Shown here piece after piece: positions 1 to 8,449 of a DNA stretch of 22,218 bases. A model generated the notes under the pieces. It was not told the DNA's origin, ran no database searches, and saw nothing but the letters and a program-made list of their open reading frames with translations. The position numbers and the translations under genes were made by a program. Source of the stretch: Oscillospiraceae bacterium (GTDB lineage: Bacteria > Bacillota > Clostridia > Oscillospirales > Ruminococcaceae). The stretch is from the NCBI GenBank assembly GCA_900768675.1, contig CAAGDT010000171.1, forward strand, positions 1 through 22,218. Reading direction: 5' to 3'. Within the stretch, counting starts at the first letter, position 1, and the number at the start of each line of letters is the position of its first letter.

Positions 1-921
1 GCTTACTGCATAAAGAGTAGCGGGCTTTGTGTACCAGCCCTTAACACCCTCGGAGCAGCCCACATAGCTGCCTACAACTATTTCGTAGCCTTCCTCCCGG
101 GCAGGTCCCATATAGTTTTCTGCGTCGCTGAGCCACGCCATAGCGCCGCCGTAGGAGCCGTTTCTTATACCGTTCTTGTCGAAATATTCTACCTGGGGCA
201 TTACTTTTGCGTTTATAAGCCTTGTGTAGAAATCAAGCATTATTGTAAGCTCTTCCTTGCCGAAGCCCAGCTTTCCATCCTCGGACATAAAGGTTTTTCC
301 GCTTTGCTGCTCTGTGTAGGCGGTTATAAAGAACATTGCGGATTTTGCAGGCATTGAAATAGGGTAGCTTTCGCCGTTCATAACCTGCGCCGCATTGAAA
401 AGGTCATCCCAGCTTTCGGGCAGCGCAAGACCGTAGCGGTCGTATATGGTCTTGTTGTAGTAGGCGGTCTGGGTGTTGAGGGCGATAGGAACGGCGTTGA
501 GCTTTCCGTTTCTTATGCCGAAGGATAACTCGCTTTCTGAGAACTGTGAAAGGTCGAAATTCTCGCTTAAATCGTAGATATTGTAGTAGCCGTTTCCGTC
601 CTTTGAGTACTTGTCAAGCCAGTTGAAGTTAATCTGCATGACGTCCGATTCCGTATCGGACATCATCTGAATATTGTATCTTGTCAGATAGCCTGACCAT
701 TCGGAGTAGCTGCATTTTACCCGTATATTAGGATTAAGCTGCTCAAATTTCTTTACTGCCGCAAGAGTATATTCCGTTCTTGAGTCGTTGCCCCACCAGG
801 AAAGGGAAATTTCCGTATATTCCTCCTGATTTACAACAACGGGAGCCGAAGCGCAGGAAGCAAGCATAAGCAGGGAAAGGGAAATGCCCGCAAGCCTTTT
901 TAAAAGTCTTTTTTTATGCAT
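1..921 (-). CDS. Extracellular solute-binding lipoprotein (sugar ABC transporter type), cut by the window edge
   Basis: The reading frame is open from an ATG at 921 to the left edge, giving 307 residues without a stop, so the C-terminus is outside the window. The N-terminus is a lipoprotein signal: a KKRLLKRL basic patch, a hydrophobic core, then lipobox L20-A-S-C23. The mature part (SLSWWGNDSRTEYT..., later AVPIALNTQTAYYNK) resembles family 1 solute-binding proteins of carbohydrate ABC transporters, which sit outside the membrane on a lipid anchor. A GGGAGGAGG Shine-Dalgarno lies about 13 nt upstream, inside the preceding gene. The ATG overlaps the end of the diguanylate cyclase gene by 8 nt, so the two are translationally coupled. 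No permease gene is visible here. It may be a transport component or a dedicated sensor for the cyclase. Ligand unknown. Confidence 0.88.
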   Translation of the reverse strand, partial: MHKKRLLKRLAGISLSLLMLASCASAPVVVNQEEYTEISLSWWGNDSRTEYTLAAVKKFEQLNPNIRVKCSYSEWSGYLTRYNIQMMSDTESDVMQINFNWLDKYSKDGNGYYNIYDLSENFDLSQFSESELSFGIRNGKLNAVPIALNTQTAYYNKTIYDRYGLALPESWDDLFNAAQVMNGESYPISMPAKSAMFFITAYTEQQSGKTFMSEDGKLGFGKEELTIMLDFYTRLINAKVMPQVEYFDKNGIRNGSYGGAMAWLSDAENYMGPAREEGYEIVVGSYVGCSEGVKGWYTKPATLYAVS

Positions 922-2419
922 TTGCCTCAGCCTCCTCCCGTGAGTCGCTGTAAATAGTATAGGTGTCCTTGCCCTTTCGTTTAGAGGCATAAAGTGCGGA
1001 ATCGGCTTTTCTGTAAAGCTCGGGGAAGCTCTTTCCGTCGTCGGGGAATACAGCTGCACCTATACTTGCGGAAATCTTGTAGCTGCCGTCCGCACCTGTA
1101 TATTTGCCGTGGAAGGCGTCGCAGAGGGCGCTGCACTTTTCGTTTATAAGCTTCATAAAGTCCTGCTGGCTGTTTTCGGGGATATTGAGCAGTACGCAGA
1201 ACTCGTCGCCGCCTATTCTGCCAAGGCAGTCGGAGGAATTGAAGGTGAGCCGCAGCATATTTCCTATATCCGCCAGCACCTTGTCGCCGTAGGCATGGCC
1301 TAAATTGTCGTTGACTCCCTTGAAGTTGTCCACGTCAAGAAGTATAATTGCATGCCGTTCTCCCGGCTTTGCATTTTCAAGCATATACTCCGTATTTTCC
1401 TCGAAGGACAGCTTGTTGTGAATACCCGTAAGCCGGTCGATATTCGCCTGATTATCCAGCTTTGACACAATCCGGTTAACGGGATTTGTGACGTAAATCG
1501 AAAGTACCGCGCCGAGAATTACTGCAACAACAGAAGCAATTACGGTAATTATTATCGTGTATGCAATAATCGTATTCCGCTCAGCAAGGATTATCTCCGT
1601 GGGCGCAGAGCAGATTACATACCAGCCCTCGGAGCAGGAGTTAACGGTTATAAGGTACTCGTCGTCGATAAAGGAAATCGAGCCGCTTCCCTTAACTCTG
1701 CTCAGAACCTTGGTGGGAAGCTCGGAGCCTGCCTCCTCGTCCTCGCTGGAGTACATAATAAGATAATCAGAGTTTACAAGCCTTACTCTTGTGTCCCGCA
1801 TATCGTCGGGGCGGACAAATACGTTTTCAAGCTCGGAGGTGTAGAAGGACACCACCAGCAGGGCATTGTCGTTGACCCGCTTCACATAGTAAATCCGCCT
1901 GAAATCCCCGTTGTAGCCCGTGGACCAGCCGTCGTTTGAACGCTTTCTTGTGATAAGCTGCTCCATATCGCTGTAAAGGTTGTTGCCGTACAGCTTTGTG
2001 GTGCCGTTGGAAACCTTTCCTACCGTGTGGTCGTCGCTGTAAACTATAAAAAAGTCAACGTAGTTTTCCATTATGCAAAGGTCGTAAAGCTTATCGGAAA
2101 TAATCTTTTCCGTGCTGAGCGCCTCGTATTTATCGGGGTTTTCGGTGGAGGAATAGTAGCCTACGATTTCCTCCTCGCCGAATACAAGGGTAGCGATTGA
2201 CTCAAGCTTTGAGAGGTATGTGTTGATGTTAAGCTTCATCTGTATATTAAGACCGTATGTAAGGTTGCTTACCTTGGATTTGAGAACAGCGTCGTTCTTG
2301 CTGATTGTAAAATACGCCATGAATACTGCGGCGATAATTATTATAAGGGCGTAGCCGAATATCATAATAAGCTTATTCTGCTTTATTTTATCGTTATTTT
2401 CATTTCTGCGCTTTTTCAT
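914..2419 (-). CDS. Membrane diguanylate cyclase with extracellular Cache-like sensor and GGDEF domain
   Basis: 501 residues from the ATG at 2419, which has GGAG 8 nt upstream and lies just inside a consensus promoter; longer in-frame starts lie upstream of that promoter. Order: TM1 (about 17-39), a roughly 240-residue extracellular region of Cache-like character (inferred from layout), TM2 (about 283-310), a short linker, then GGDEF (about 325-490). The catalytic motif GGDEF is intact at 403-407, with LLDVDNFKGVND at about 360-371, so it should make cyclic di-GMP from two GTP. The inhibitory RxxD site expected just before the motif reads N394-S-S-D397, so product inhibition through that site is probably lost. 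No EAL or HD-GYP domain is present. The overlapping downstream gene encodes a solute-binding lipoprotein, which suggests that external ligand binding may feed into this cyclase. Confidence 0.93.
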   Translation of the reverse strand: MKKRRNENNDKIKQNKLIMIFGYALIIIIAAVFMAYFTISKNDAVLKSKVSNLTYGLNIQMKLNINTYLSKLESIATLVFGEEEIVGYYSSTENPDKYEALSTEKIISDKLYDLCIMENYVDFFIVYSDDHTVGKVSNGTTKLYGNNLYSDMEQLITRKRSNDGWSTGYNGDFRRIYYVKRVNDNALLVVSFYTSELENVFVRPDDMRDTRVRLVNSDYLIMYSSEDEEAGSELPTKVLSRVKGSGSISFIDDEYLITVNSCSEGWYVICSAPTEIILAERNTIIAYTIIITVIASVVAVILGAVLSIYVTNPVNRIVSKLDNQANIDRLTGIHNKLSFEENTEYMLENAKPGERHAIILLDVDNFKGVNDNLGHAYGDKVLADIGNMLRLTFNSSDCLGRIGGDEFCVLLNIPENSQQDFMKLINEKCSALCDAFHGKYTGADGSYKISASIGAAVFPDDGKSFPELYRKADSALYASKRKGKDTYTIYSDSREEAEANA

Positions 2420-2455
2420 TTCGCTGCTCCATTCCTGCGATAGTAGACTGTTATT

Positions 2456-2484
2456 ATTATAACATACTTTGCTATATATTTCAA
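2456..2484 (-). promoter_or_regulatory. Sigma-A promoter of the diguanylate cyclase/binding-protein operon
   Basis: On the minus strand TTGAAA (2479-2484) is followed after 17 nt by TATAAT (2456-2461). The -10 lies 37 nt from the ATG at 2419. This promoter fixes the start of the cyclase gene. Confidence 0.85.
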
Positions 2485-2536
2485 TAATTTTTTTGTGCTT
2501 TGAATTATTTTGTGCAGTTTTACCAAATCTGCAGCA

Positions 2537-2579
2537 AAAGAAATCGCCCACAAGTCCGTAATAATGGAACTTGCGGGCG
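2537..2579 (-). terminator. Rho-independent terminator after the 943-residue lipoprotein gene
   Basis: Minus-strand inverted repeat with arms at 2566-2579 and 2545-2557: about 13 pairs including one G-U, one bulged T, an 8-nt loop, then a T-rich run (ATTTCTTTT). The G-U pair would be an A-C mismatch on the other strand, so it is oriented for the minus strand. It starts 37 nt after the stop codon at 2616 and separates that gene from the cyclase promoter. Confidence 0.85.
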
Positions 2580-2615
2580 GTTTTGCCTTTAGTTTTTTGC
2601 AGTATTTTCAGTATA

Positions 2616-5447
2616 TCAATACTCGCTTCCGCCCCATTCCACAAGGGTAAAGCCGGTTCTTTCAAAATGCGGGAGTACCTGCTCCTGCACCTTTACAGGC
2701 TTTTCACTCGGGTAGTAGGTCATAAACACTCTGATACTCGTATCGGGAGCGGGGGAGACGGTAAGCGGCACGCTTCTGTCATAATCGGCGGTGTGGAGGG
2801 TTATAACGTTATACTCGTTGTCCTGCATTTTCGGCAGCCAGTAGATTATAAACTCGTTCGCCTCTCTCGCCGAAAGTCCGATATACATAAGCTTTTCACG
2901 CAGGAATTTCGTTGTATCCTCGCCCTTTACGCAGAATCCCTTGCTGTTATCAAAGTCTGCTCCGCCCTCGGCTTCCCAGTAAAGGCAGTAGTACTCCTCG
3001 CCGTTCCTGTCGTAAAGAGTACCGTCCGGCTCTGCGGTAACCTGCCAGCTGCCCTTGTATTCGGGGTATGTGCAGGTAAGCTCTCCGCCGTAGGTGAAGT
3101 CAAGCGAAACCGAAACCTCGGTTTCCTCCTCGGGGTAAAGGTAGATAACGGGCTTGCCGTATGCACCTATAAAGTTATATTCCTTAGCCATTATCGAAGA
3201 ATTGTACTCTCCCTCGTATGCGCTGTCAACCGCATAAGCAAGGTTATAGGCGAACATACGGTCGGTGAGATAATTTATAAGGTCGCAGGAATAGTAGTAA
3301 TCGTCCTGATACAGCCAGCTGCTTAAAAGACTATAGCTTTCGCCGTCAAGCTCGGCGGTATAAACCGTTCTTGCAATTTCGGAAAGCTGCGCTCCGCCGT
3401 CGTTTCCCATATTACCTGCTTCGGTATGTAATTCGTCGTTTTTATCTCCGATTGCCTCTTTCCAGTAATAGAAATCCCTGTCTTCCTCCGTTGCATTCAT
3501 GCACCTTTCATATATTTCTTCAAAATAGGGATTACCCGGCTCAAACCGTTCTCCCATATAGTAAAGCGGGCCGGAGTAATAGCCATATTCACTTGCATTT
3601 TCATTTCCGTCAATTCGGAATATTTCGGTGTATTCAAGCTTATCGCCCTTAAGCTGAAGGAGATAGGAAACGTCCTGATATTCTCCCGTATCATGATTTC
3701 TCGGGGTCATGTGGTACCAAGCCTTGCTTCCGTCTTCAAGAGTTTTGCAGGTAAGCTGCGGAAGGAAGGTCCTGAATCTCATGTAGGGATAAATAGTATC
3801 AATCTTTTTTAAGCCGTTATTCTCGAAACGATATATATCCGTAGCTGCATTTATGAGGTTATACGAACCGTCTTCGTTTGCGCGTGGGTAACCGTTTGTA
3901 ATAAGAATTTCGGGATGTTCGTCAAAATCCAAATCAATAAAGGCGATACCTTTTGTATGCTCATTGAAAAGGCTGTCCTTATTTGCTATAAGATAGTTAT
4001 AGAGCCTGCCTGCCTCGGACTCCTTATCCTCTTCAAGATAAACCGTATTCATAGCTTTTTCGGTATCGGTTTCGATTATTTCCAAAGAAGATATTTCTTC
4101 TGTTACTGCAATATCCGAAATACGGTCAATGCTCATTCCTTTCATAGTCACTTTAGCATAAACATATTCTTCCGTAAGCTCTGACAGCAGTTCATCGGAT
4201 ATTTTTTCGGCAGTAACCTCTCTTGTTACCATAGCGACTTCCTTGCCGTTTATGTCGTAGCTTTTCACCTCAGAGCATGGAATACCGTACATATAGGCAG
4301 GATCGATAAGAAGCTCCGCTTTACCGTCCTTTTTCCTGATAAATGCATTAACCGATATATCTTTTTCGGTATAATAGCTTTGCTCGGAGCTATCGGCGGT
4401 TAATTCAAGGTAATAGTATGTTTCTCCTGTATCATCGGGCACAATCTTATTGTAGTCGCTGATTTCTTCGATTAGCTCTCCTTGCCTTCCGTGTTTTTCT
4501 ATACTATCTATGTTCTTAATATGCAATACTACGTCCGATAATTGGAATTGGTAGGGATTTCTGCTATTATCAGAACAGTTCCTGTATTCCGTTAAAAATG
4601 AACTGAGAGGTACTCCGTCATCAAAAGGGTCTACTATGGTATTTGGTGTTTCGGTGTCGGTATAAAGAGCGGAACAGGTTGAAGCCTGATAGTTATTACG
4701 GCTGTTTCGGATATCTGCTGTAATAATATCTCCCGAAACCGTTGCAGTTGTATCCTCGCCCCAATTAAGCGTTATGCTGTAGCCCTGTCGTATGCCACCG
4801 CAGTTATATGTATACCAACCCTTAACTCTGCCACAGCGGTTGATGATTTCCTCGACAGTTAATTCTTCGGGTGCTTCGGTTTCTGCAGTAGTGTTTGTTG
4901 CTTCCGTTGCCTTTGCGGCGGTTGTTGTATCGTAATATCCGGATAAGGGCTTTCTTACATACACAAAACTGCAAATAAGCTCATTATCCCAGTCGCTCAG
5001 ACTTACCGTGGTATTATCGTTGATAAATTCCCAGCTTACAAACTCTGTGTTTTGCTTACATTCTCCGTATTTTTCGGTTAGCATTTCCTTAAGCTTCTCA
5101 TAAGTGCCGCTTATATCCTCTGTGTTTATTGTGAAAGCAAGCCTGTAAAGCTGACGTTTTCCGTAGTTGCTCTGGATATATATATCAAGCTTAGAATCGC
5201 AGCCGAAAAAGTCAACGCTGTTATAACCGACGCCTGCCACGTTCACCGTATTATCCTCGTATCTGGAGTCGGGAACAGGGAGGGCTTTAAGTACGTCCTC
5301 GTAATCCATATCCCAGTTAAGCCCCGCAAGCGCTTCAAAAACGTCCGTTTCTTCCTGCTCTGCCACAGCAGTGCTTCCTGCATTTCCGTCACAGGCGGAT
5401 AAAAGCATAACCGCAGCTAAAACGGCACACAAAAATCTCTTTTTCAT
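2616..5447 (-). CDS. Large secreted lipoprotein with C-terminal 'KPVIYLYP' domain, function unknown
   Basis: 943 residues from the ATG at 5447, preceded by AAAGGA at about 9 nt; the longer frame to 5522 has no ribosome site. The start MKKRFLCAVLAAVMLLSAC is a clear lipoprotein signal with lipidated Cys19. After a Thr/Ala/Glu-rich linker (about 170-195) come several probable beta-rich regions. One holds an acidic IDLDFDEHPEIL segment resembling the DxDxDxxPE loop of calcium-binding repeat proteins. The last 180 residues (764-943) begin GKPVIYLYPEEETEVSVSLD, a conserved motif I recognise from many uncharacterised secreted proteins of Firmicutes and Bacteroidetes, and they are rich in aromatic residues. 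I see no catalytic signature for a known enzyme class. It is transcribed alone from a consensus promoter and has its own terminator. A role in the envelope or in ligand binding is only a guess. Confidence 0.85.
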   Translation of the reverse strand: MKKRFLCAVLAAVMLLSACDGNAGSTAVAEQEETDVFEALAGLNWDMDYEDVLKALPVPDSRYEDNTVNVAGVGYNSVDFFGCDSKLDIYIQSNYGKRQLYRLAFTINTEDISGTYEKLKEMLTEKYGECKQNTEFVSWEFINDNTTVSLSDWDNELICSFVYVRKPLSGYYDTTTAAKATEATNTTAETEAPEELTVEEIINRCGRVKGWYTYNCGGIRQGYSITLNWGEDTTATVSGDIITADIRNSRNNYQASTCSALYTDTETPNTIVDPFDDGVPLSSFLTEYRNCSDNSRNPYQFQLSDVVLHIKNIDSIEKHGRQGELIEEISDYNKIVPDDTGETYYYLELTADSSEQSYYTEKDISVNAFIRKKDGKAELLIDPAYMYGIPCSEVKSYDINGKEVAMVTREVTAEKISDELLSELTEEYVYAKVTMKGMSIDRISDIAVTEEISSLEIIETDTEKAMNTVYLEEDKESEAGRLYNYLIANKDSLFNEHTKGIAFIDLDFDEHPEILITNGYPRANEDGSYNLINAATDIYRFENNGLKKIDTIYPYMRFRTFLPQLTCKTLEDGSKAWYHMTPRNHDTGEYQDVSYLLQLKGDKLEYTEIFRIDGNENASEYGYYSGPLYYMGERFEPGNPYFEEIYERCMNATEEDRDFYYWKEAIGDKNDELHTEAGNMGNDGGAQLSEIARTVYTAELDGESYSLLSSWLYQDDYYYSCDLINYLTDRMFAYNLAYAVDSAYEGEYNSSIMAKEYNFIGAYGKPVIYLYPEEETEVSVSLDFTYGGELTCTYPEYKGSWQVTAEPDGTLYDRNGEEYYCLYWEAEGGADFDNSKGFCVKGEDTTKFLREKLMYIGLSAREANEFIIYWLPKMQDNEYNVITLHTADYDRSVPLTVSPAPDTSIRVFMTYYPSEKPVKVQEQVLPHFERTGFTLVEWGGSEY

Positions 5448-5571
5448 AGTAAAATCCTTTCCCTTTCCGGCATAATTACTGCCAAACATTCCTCTATTAT
5501 ATATAACAACTTTTATACCCAAAAGGTGACATATTTTTTAGAAAAATTTCCTGAATAATCGTGGTATTTTT

Positions 5572-5599
5572 ATTATATCACTCAGCATTTTATTGTCAA
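5572..5599 (-). promoter_or_regulatory. Consensus sigma-A promoter of the KPVIYLYP lipoprotein gene
   Basis: On the minus strand TTGACA (5594-5599), 16 nt, TATAAT (5572-5577): both hexamers perfect. It implies a leader of about 120 nt before the ATG at 5447. A second, weaker pair overlaps upstream (TTGACT, 17 nt, TATGTT). Confidence 0.85.
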
Positions 5600-5686
5600 C
5601 ATATTTTTTCCGAAAGAAAAAGTCAAGAAAGGGTTGAATTTCTTACTGCACTAAACCTATATTTGATTTATTAAAGTCAGAATACC

Positions 5687-5715
5687 TTGTATTCAACAAT
5701 AACTTGTGCTATAAT
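5687..5715 (+). promoter_or_regulatory. Sigma-A promoter of the XRE-ABC-ABC operon
   Basis: TTGTAT (5687-5692), 17 nt, TATAAT (5710-5715), with the extended -10 TGC just before it. The start codon is only 25 nt downstream, behind a strong GGAGG. An inverted GTTGAAT/ATTCAAC pair (about 5633-5639 and 5691-5697) touches the -35 and could be an operator, though the spacing is long. Confidence 0.8.
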
Positions 5716-5739
5716 ATGGTAAAAAGGAGGGGAGCAGGA

Positions 5740-6612
5740 ATGGACAATACGTTTAACGCAAATCTTCGCAGAATACGAAAGGAAAAGGGAATAACCCAGG
5801 AGCAGCTTGCCGAGGCGGCGGGAGTTTCCGCTCAGGCAGTATCGAAATGGGAGATAAACAGCTTTCCAGACGCAGCGCTTCTGCCGAAAATAGTGGAACG
5901 GCTGGAGGTTTCAATCGACGAGCTTTTCGGGCTTAAGGACGAGAGCGTATCCATTTATGACAAGGTTTTAAAGCACATCAACGCCGCTCCTAAGGAAAAA
6001 ACCTTTGACGAGGCTTTCAGCATCTGCAAGGCGATAATAATGGCTAAATGCGGCTGTCCCAGATACGAGCCGATAATTCCCGAGCTGCTAACGTCCGAGT
6101 ACGACAATCACAGCCGACTGGATTTCAAAGAGGGCTTTATGGAAGCCCGCAACAACGGGGATTTGCAGTACGTTTTCCTGTTCCCCGAGCCGGAGTGCGG
6201 CTACGATAAGGTGCTGAAATACGACGAGCGGTATGTGAAGCTGTTTTCGGTGCTTGCAAAGCCTAATGCCCTTAAAGCCTTATATTTTATGGCAGGACGT
6301 GACGGCACAATGTTCTTCAAGAAGGATACCCTTATGCACGAGCTGGGTATTTCCGGGGAAAACGCAAGGGAGATAATCGAAAACTTCTGTGAAATCGGGC
6401 TTATATGGGAGGCAACCTTAAACGGCGGTGACAGCAGTGAAAAAATCTATCAGTACATTTCCCGCTGCGAGCTGATTGCCTTTCTTACCGCCGCCCGCTA
6501 CTTTATGAGCCCGCCCCAAAGCTTCGGCTACAGCTCGGAAGGGCGAAACGAACGATATTTGAAAAATGACACCTATATGAGAGAGGGCAGTAATGAAAAA
6601 GAGAAAAAATAA
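5740..6612 (+). CDS. XRE-family regulator with a C-terminal winged-helix-like region, of the ABC exporter operon
   Basis: 290 residues from the ATG at 5740, chosen because GGAGG ends 9 nt upstream; the in-frame ATG at 5704 is inside the promoter. Residues 5-60 form a Cro/C1-type helix-turn-helix (ITQEQLAEAAGVSAQAVSKW, then INSFPDAALLPKIVERLEV). The remaining ~230 residues are not a common ligand domain. A stretch at about 165-260 (VKLFSVLAKPNALKALYFM, later LMHELGISGENAREIIENF) reads like an ArsR-type winged helix with a helix-turn-helix and a following strand pair. The gene is first in an operon and overlaps the exporter gene by 20 nt. By position it probably senses a compound moved by the exporter, or cell stress, and controls its own operon. 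The effector is unknown. Confidence 0.88.
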   Translation: MDNTFNANLRRIRKEKGITQEQLAEAAGVSAQAVSKWEINSFPDAALLPKIVERLEVSIDELFGLKDESVSIYDKVLKHINAAPKEKTFDEAFSICKAIIMAKCGCPRYEPIIPELLTSEYDNHSRLDFKEGFMEARNNGDLQYVFLFPEPECGYDKVLKYDERYVKLFSVLAKPNALKALYFMAGRDGTMFFKKDTLMHELGISGENAREIIENFCEIGLIWEATLNGGDSSEKIYQYISRCELIAFLTAARYFMSPPQSFGYSSEGRNERYLKNDTYMREGSNEKEKK

Positions 6613-8449
6613 AAAAACTAACGAAAACAAGAACCCCCTGCACAAGGAATACGGCGTTCTCAGCAATACCCGCTGGATTCTTTCGGCGATGATGAAAAGC
6701 TCGAAGAAATTCCTGTTTCTTATCCCTGTTGAAATAATCTGCGCACCGCTGATGAACTACCTCTGGAGCTTTATTTCAAAGTTCGTTATTGATATGATAA
6801 CCGGGCAGGCGGGAACAACCGAATTGCTTACGCTGATGGCGGCGTTTACGCTGATACAGATGGCTTCCACCATGCTCAACACCTACAAGAATACGGATAT
6901 GTGGTGGCGGTACATAAAGACCCGTTTTGACCTTATGGGCGAAAAGAACGCAAAGGTTATGGCGATTGATTTTGAGCATCTTGAAAACCCGGACGTTATG
7001 GACTGCTACCAGAAGGCAAATAACGCTTGCGGCAGCAACGACAGCGGCGTTGAGGGAATGGAGAGAACGATTGTTTCCCTTTTGCAGACAGCTTCGGTTA
7101 TAGCCGTGGGTCTTGTAATTCTCGGTTCTCTTAATATTTTTGTGGCAGTAGTTCTGCTGGCGCTGGGAGTTCTGAATTTCTTTATTCAGAACAGGACCAA
7201 CAAAGCGGCAAAGAAAAGGGTATGGGACCCGCTGGCAAAATGGTGGCGGCGGGATAACTATATGAGCAATCAGACCACCGACTTCAGGGCGGCAAAGGAT
7301 ATAAGGCTTTTCGGGCTAAAGGATTGGCTTATCGGGAAATATAAGGATATAAAGGCGGAGCGCTACGAAGCTCAGAAAACCAACGAAAAAATCTGGTGGA
7401 GAAGCTCAACTATGACGGAAATTATATGGGCGCTGGGGCTTTGCTCGGTTTACGGCTGGCTTATATATTCCGTTGCGGGGGGTACGGTTTCTATCGGTAA
7501 TTTCAGCCTTTATATCGGAAGCTCCACCACCTTTTTCAAGTACATAAACGCTCTTCTGAACGAGGCAAGCAACCTGCTTGCGAAAAGCAGAGAGGTGGAT
7601 GATTTCCGAAGCTTTCTTGACTTTGAAGGCGGAGAAAAGGAAAGCGGCGGTAAAGAGCTGCAACCGCTTTCAAGCTATGAGTTTGAGTTTAAAAACGTAT
7701 CCTTCAAGTACCCGAAGGCTGAAAAATACGCCCTTAAAAACCTGTCCATAAAGCTTAATGCAGGCGAGCGGCTTGCGGTAGTAGGGCTTAACGGAGCGGG
7801 GAAAACTACCTTTATAAAGCTGCTGCTGCGGCTTTACGAGCCTACCGAGGGAGAAATACTTCTGAACGGGGTAAATATAAAGGAATACAGCAGGAAAAGC
7901 TATTACCGTGCCTTTGCTCCCGTTTTTCAGGAGGTCGAGCTTTTCGCCTTTCCTCTTTCCGAGAATGTTTCTATGCAGTCCCCCGAGCAGACGAATTGCA
8001 AGCGTTCCGAGGAGTGTCTTATTGCGGCAGGCTTCGGGGAGAAGCTTTCACAGCTGCCCAATGGAGTAAATACAGAAATTCTAAAGGTTATCCACGACGA
8101 CGGCGTTGACCTTTCGGGCGGCGAAAAGCAGAAGCTTGCCCTTGCAAGAGCGCTTTACAAGAACTCTCCCGTTGTTGTGCTTGACGAGCCCACAGCGGCG
8201 CTGGACGCTCTTGCGGAGAGTAAGCTTTATAACGATTTCGACAAGCTTATCGGTGACAAAACCGCAGTTTATATAAGCCACCGTTTAAGCTCAACCCGCT
8301 TCTGCAAAAATGTTGCTATGTTTAAGGACGGGGAGCTGGCGGAGTACGGAACGCATGAAAGCCTTATGGAGAAAAACGGCGCTTATGCGGAAATGTTCCG
8401 CTTACAGGCGCAGTATTACGTTGACGGGGAGGTGAGCGCAAATGCGTAA
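6593..8449 (+). CDS. ABC exporter half-transporter, subunit 1
   Basis: 618 residues: a lysine-rich cytoplasmic start, a six-helix-type transmembrane domain (about 30-330), then an ATPase domain. Walker A GLNGAGKTT is at about 398-406, signature LSGGEKQ at about 507-513, Walker B VVVLDEP at about 526-532 with the catalytic Glu present, and H-loop SHRLSS at about 561-566. The ATG at 6593 has AGAGAGGG upstream and lies within the end of the regulator gene; the stop overlaps the next gene by 8 nt. These overlaps, together with the paralogous subunit 2, suggest a heterodimeric exporter for a drug, peptide or lipid. There is no C39 peptidase domain and no adjacent bacteriocin-like precursor. Substrate unknown. 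Confidence 0.95.
   Translation: MKKRKNKKTNENKNPLHKEYGVLSNTRWILSAMMKSSKKFLFLIPVEIICAPLMNYLWSFISKFVIDMITGQAGTTELLTLMAAFTLIQMASTMLNTYKNTDMWWRYIKTRFDLMGEKNAKVMAIDFEHLENPDVMDCYQKANNACGSNDSGVEGMERTIVSLLQTASVIAVGLVILGSLNIFVAVVLLALGVLNFFIQNRTNKAAKKRVWDPLAKWWRRDNYMSNQTTDFRAAKDIRLFGLKDWLIGKYKDIKAERYEAQKTNEKIWWRSSTMTEIIWALGLCSVYGWLIYSVAGGTVSIGNFSLYIGSSTTFFKYINALLNEASNLLAKSREVDDFRSFLDFEGGEKESGGKELQPLSSYEFEFKNVSFKYPKAEKYALKNLSIKLNAGERLAVVGLNGAGKTTFIKLLLRLYEPTEGEILLNGVNIKEYSRKSYYRAFAPVFQEVELFAFPLSENVSMQSPEQTNCKRSEECLIAAGFGEKLSQLPNGVNTEILKVIHDDGVDLSGGEKQKLALARALYKNSPVVVLDEPTAALDALAESKLYNDFDKLIGDKTAVYISHRLSSTRFCKNVAMFKDGELAEYGTHESLMEKNGAYAEMFRLQAQYYVDGEVSANA

Noticed and set aside
2420..2665. N-terminal extension of the diguanylate cyclase to 2665
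   Set aside because: It would run across the promoter, the terminator and the end of the upstream gene; MKKRRNE at 2419 has a ribosome site and leads directly into TM1.
2571..3326. 251-codon plus-strand open frame opposite the lipoprotein gene
   Set aside because: It lies fully antisense to a gene with a signal peptide, promoter and terminator, has no ribosome site, and its sequence has no protein family features. The same applies to other antisense frames, such as 10650-11447 and 13123-13761.
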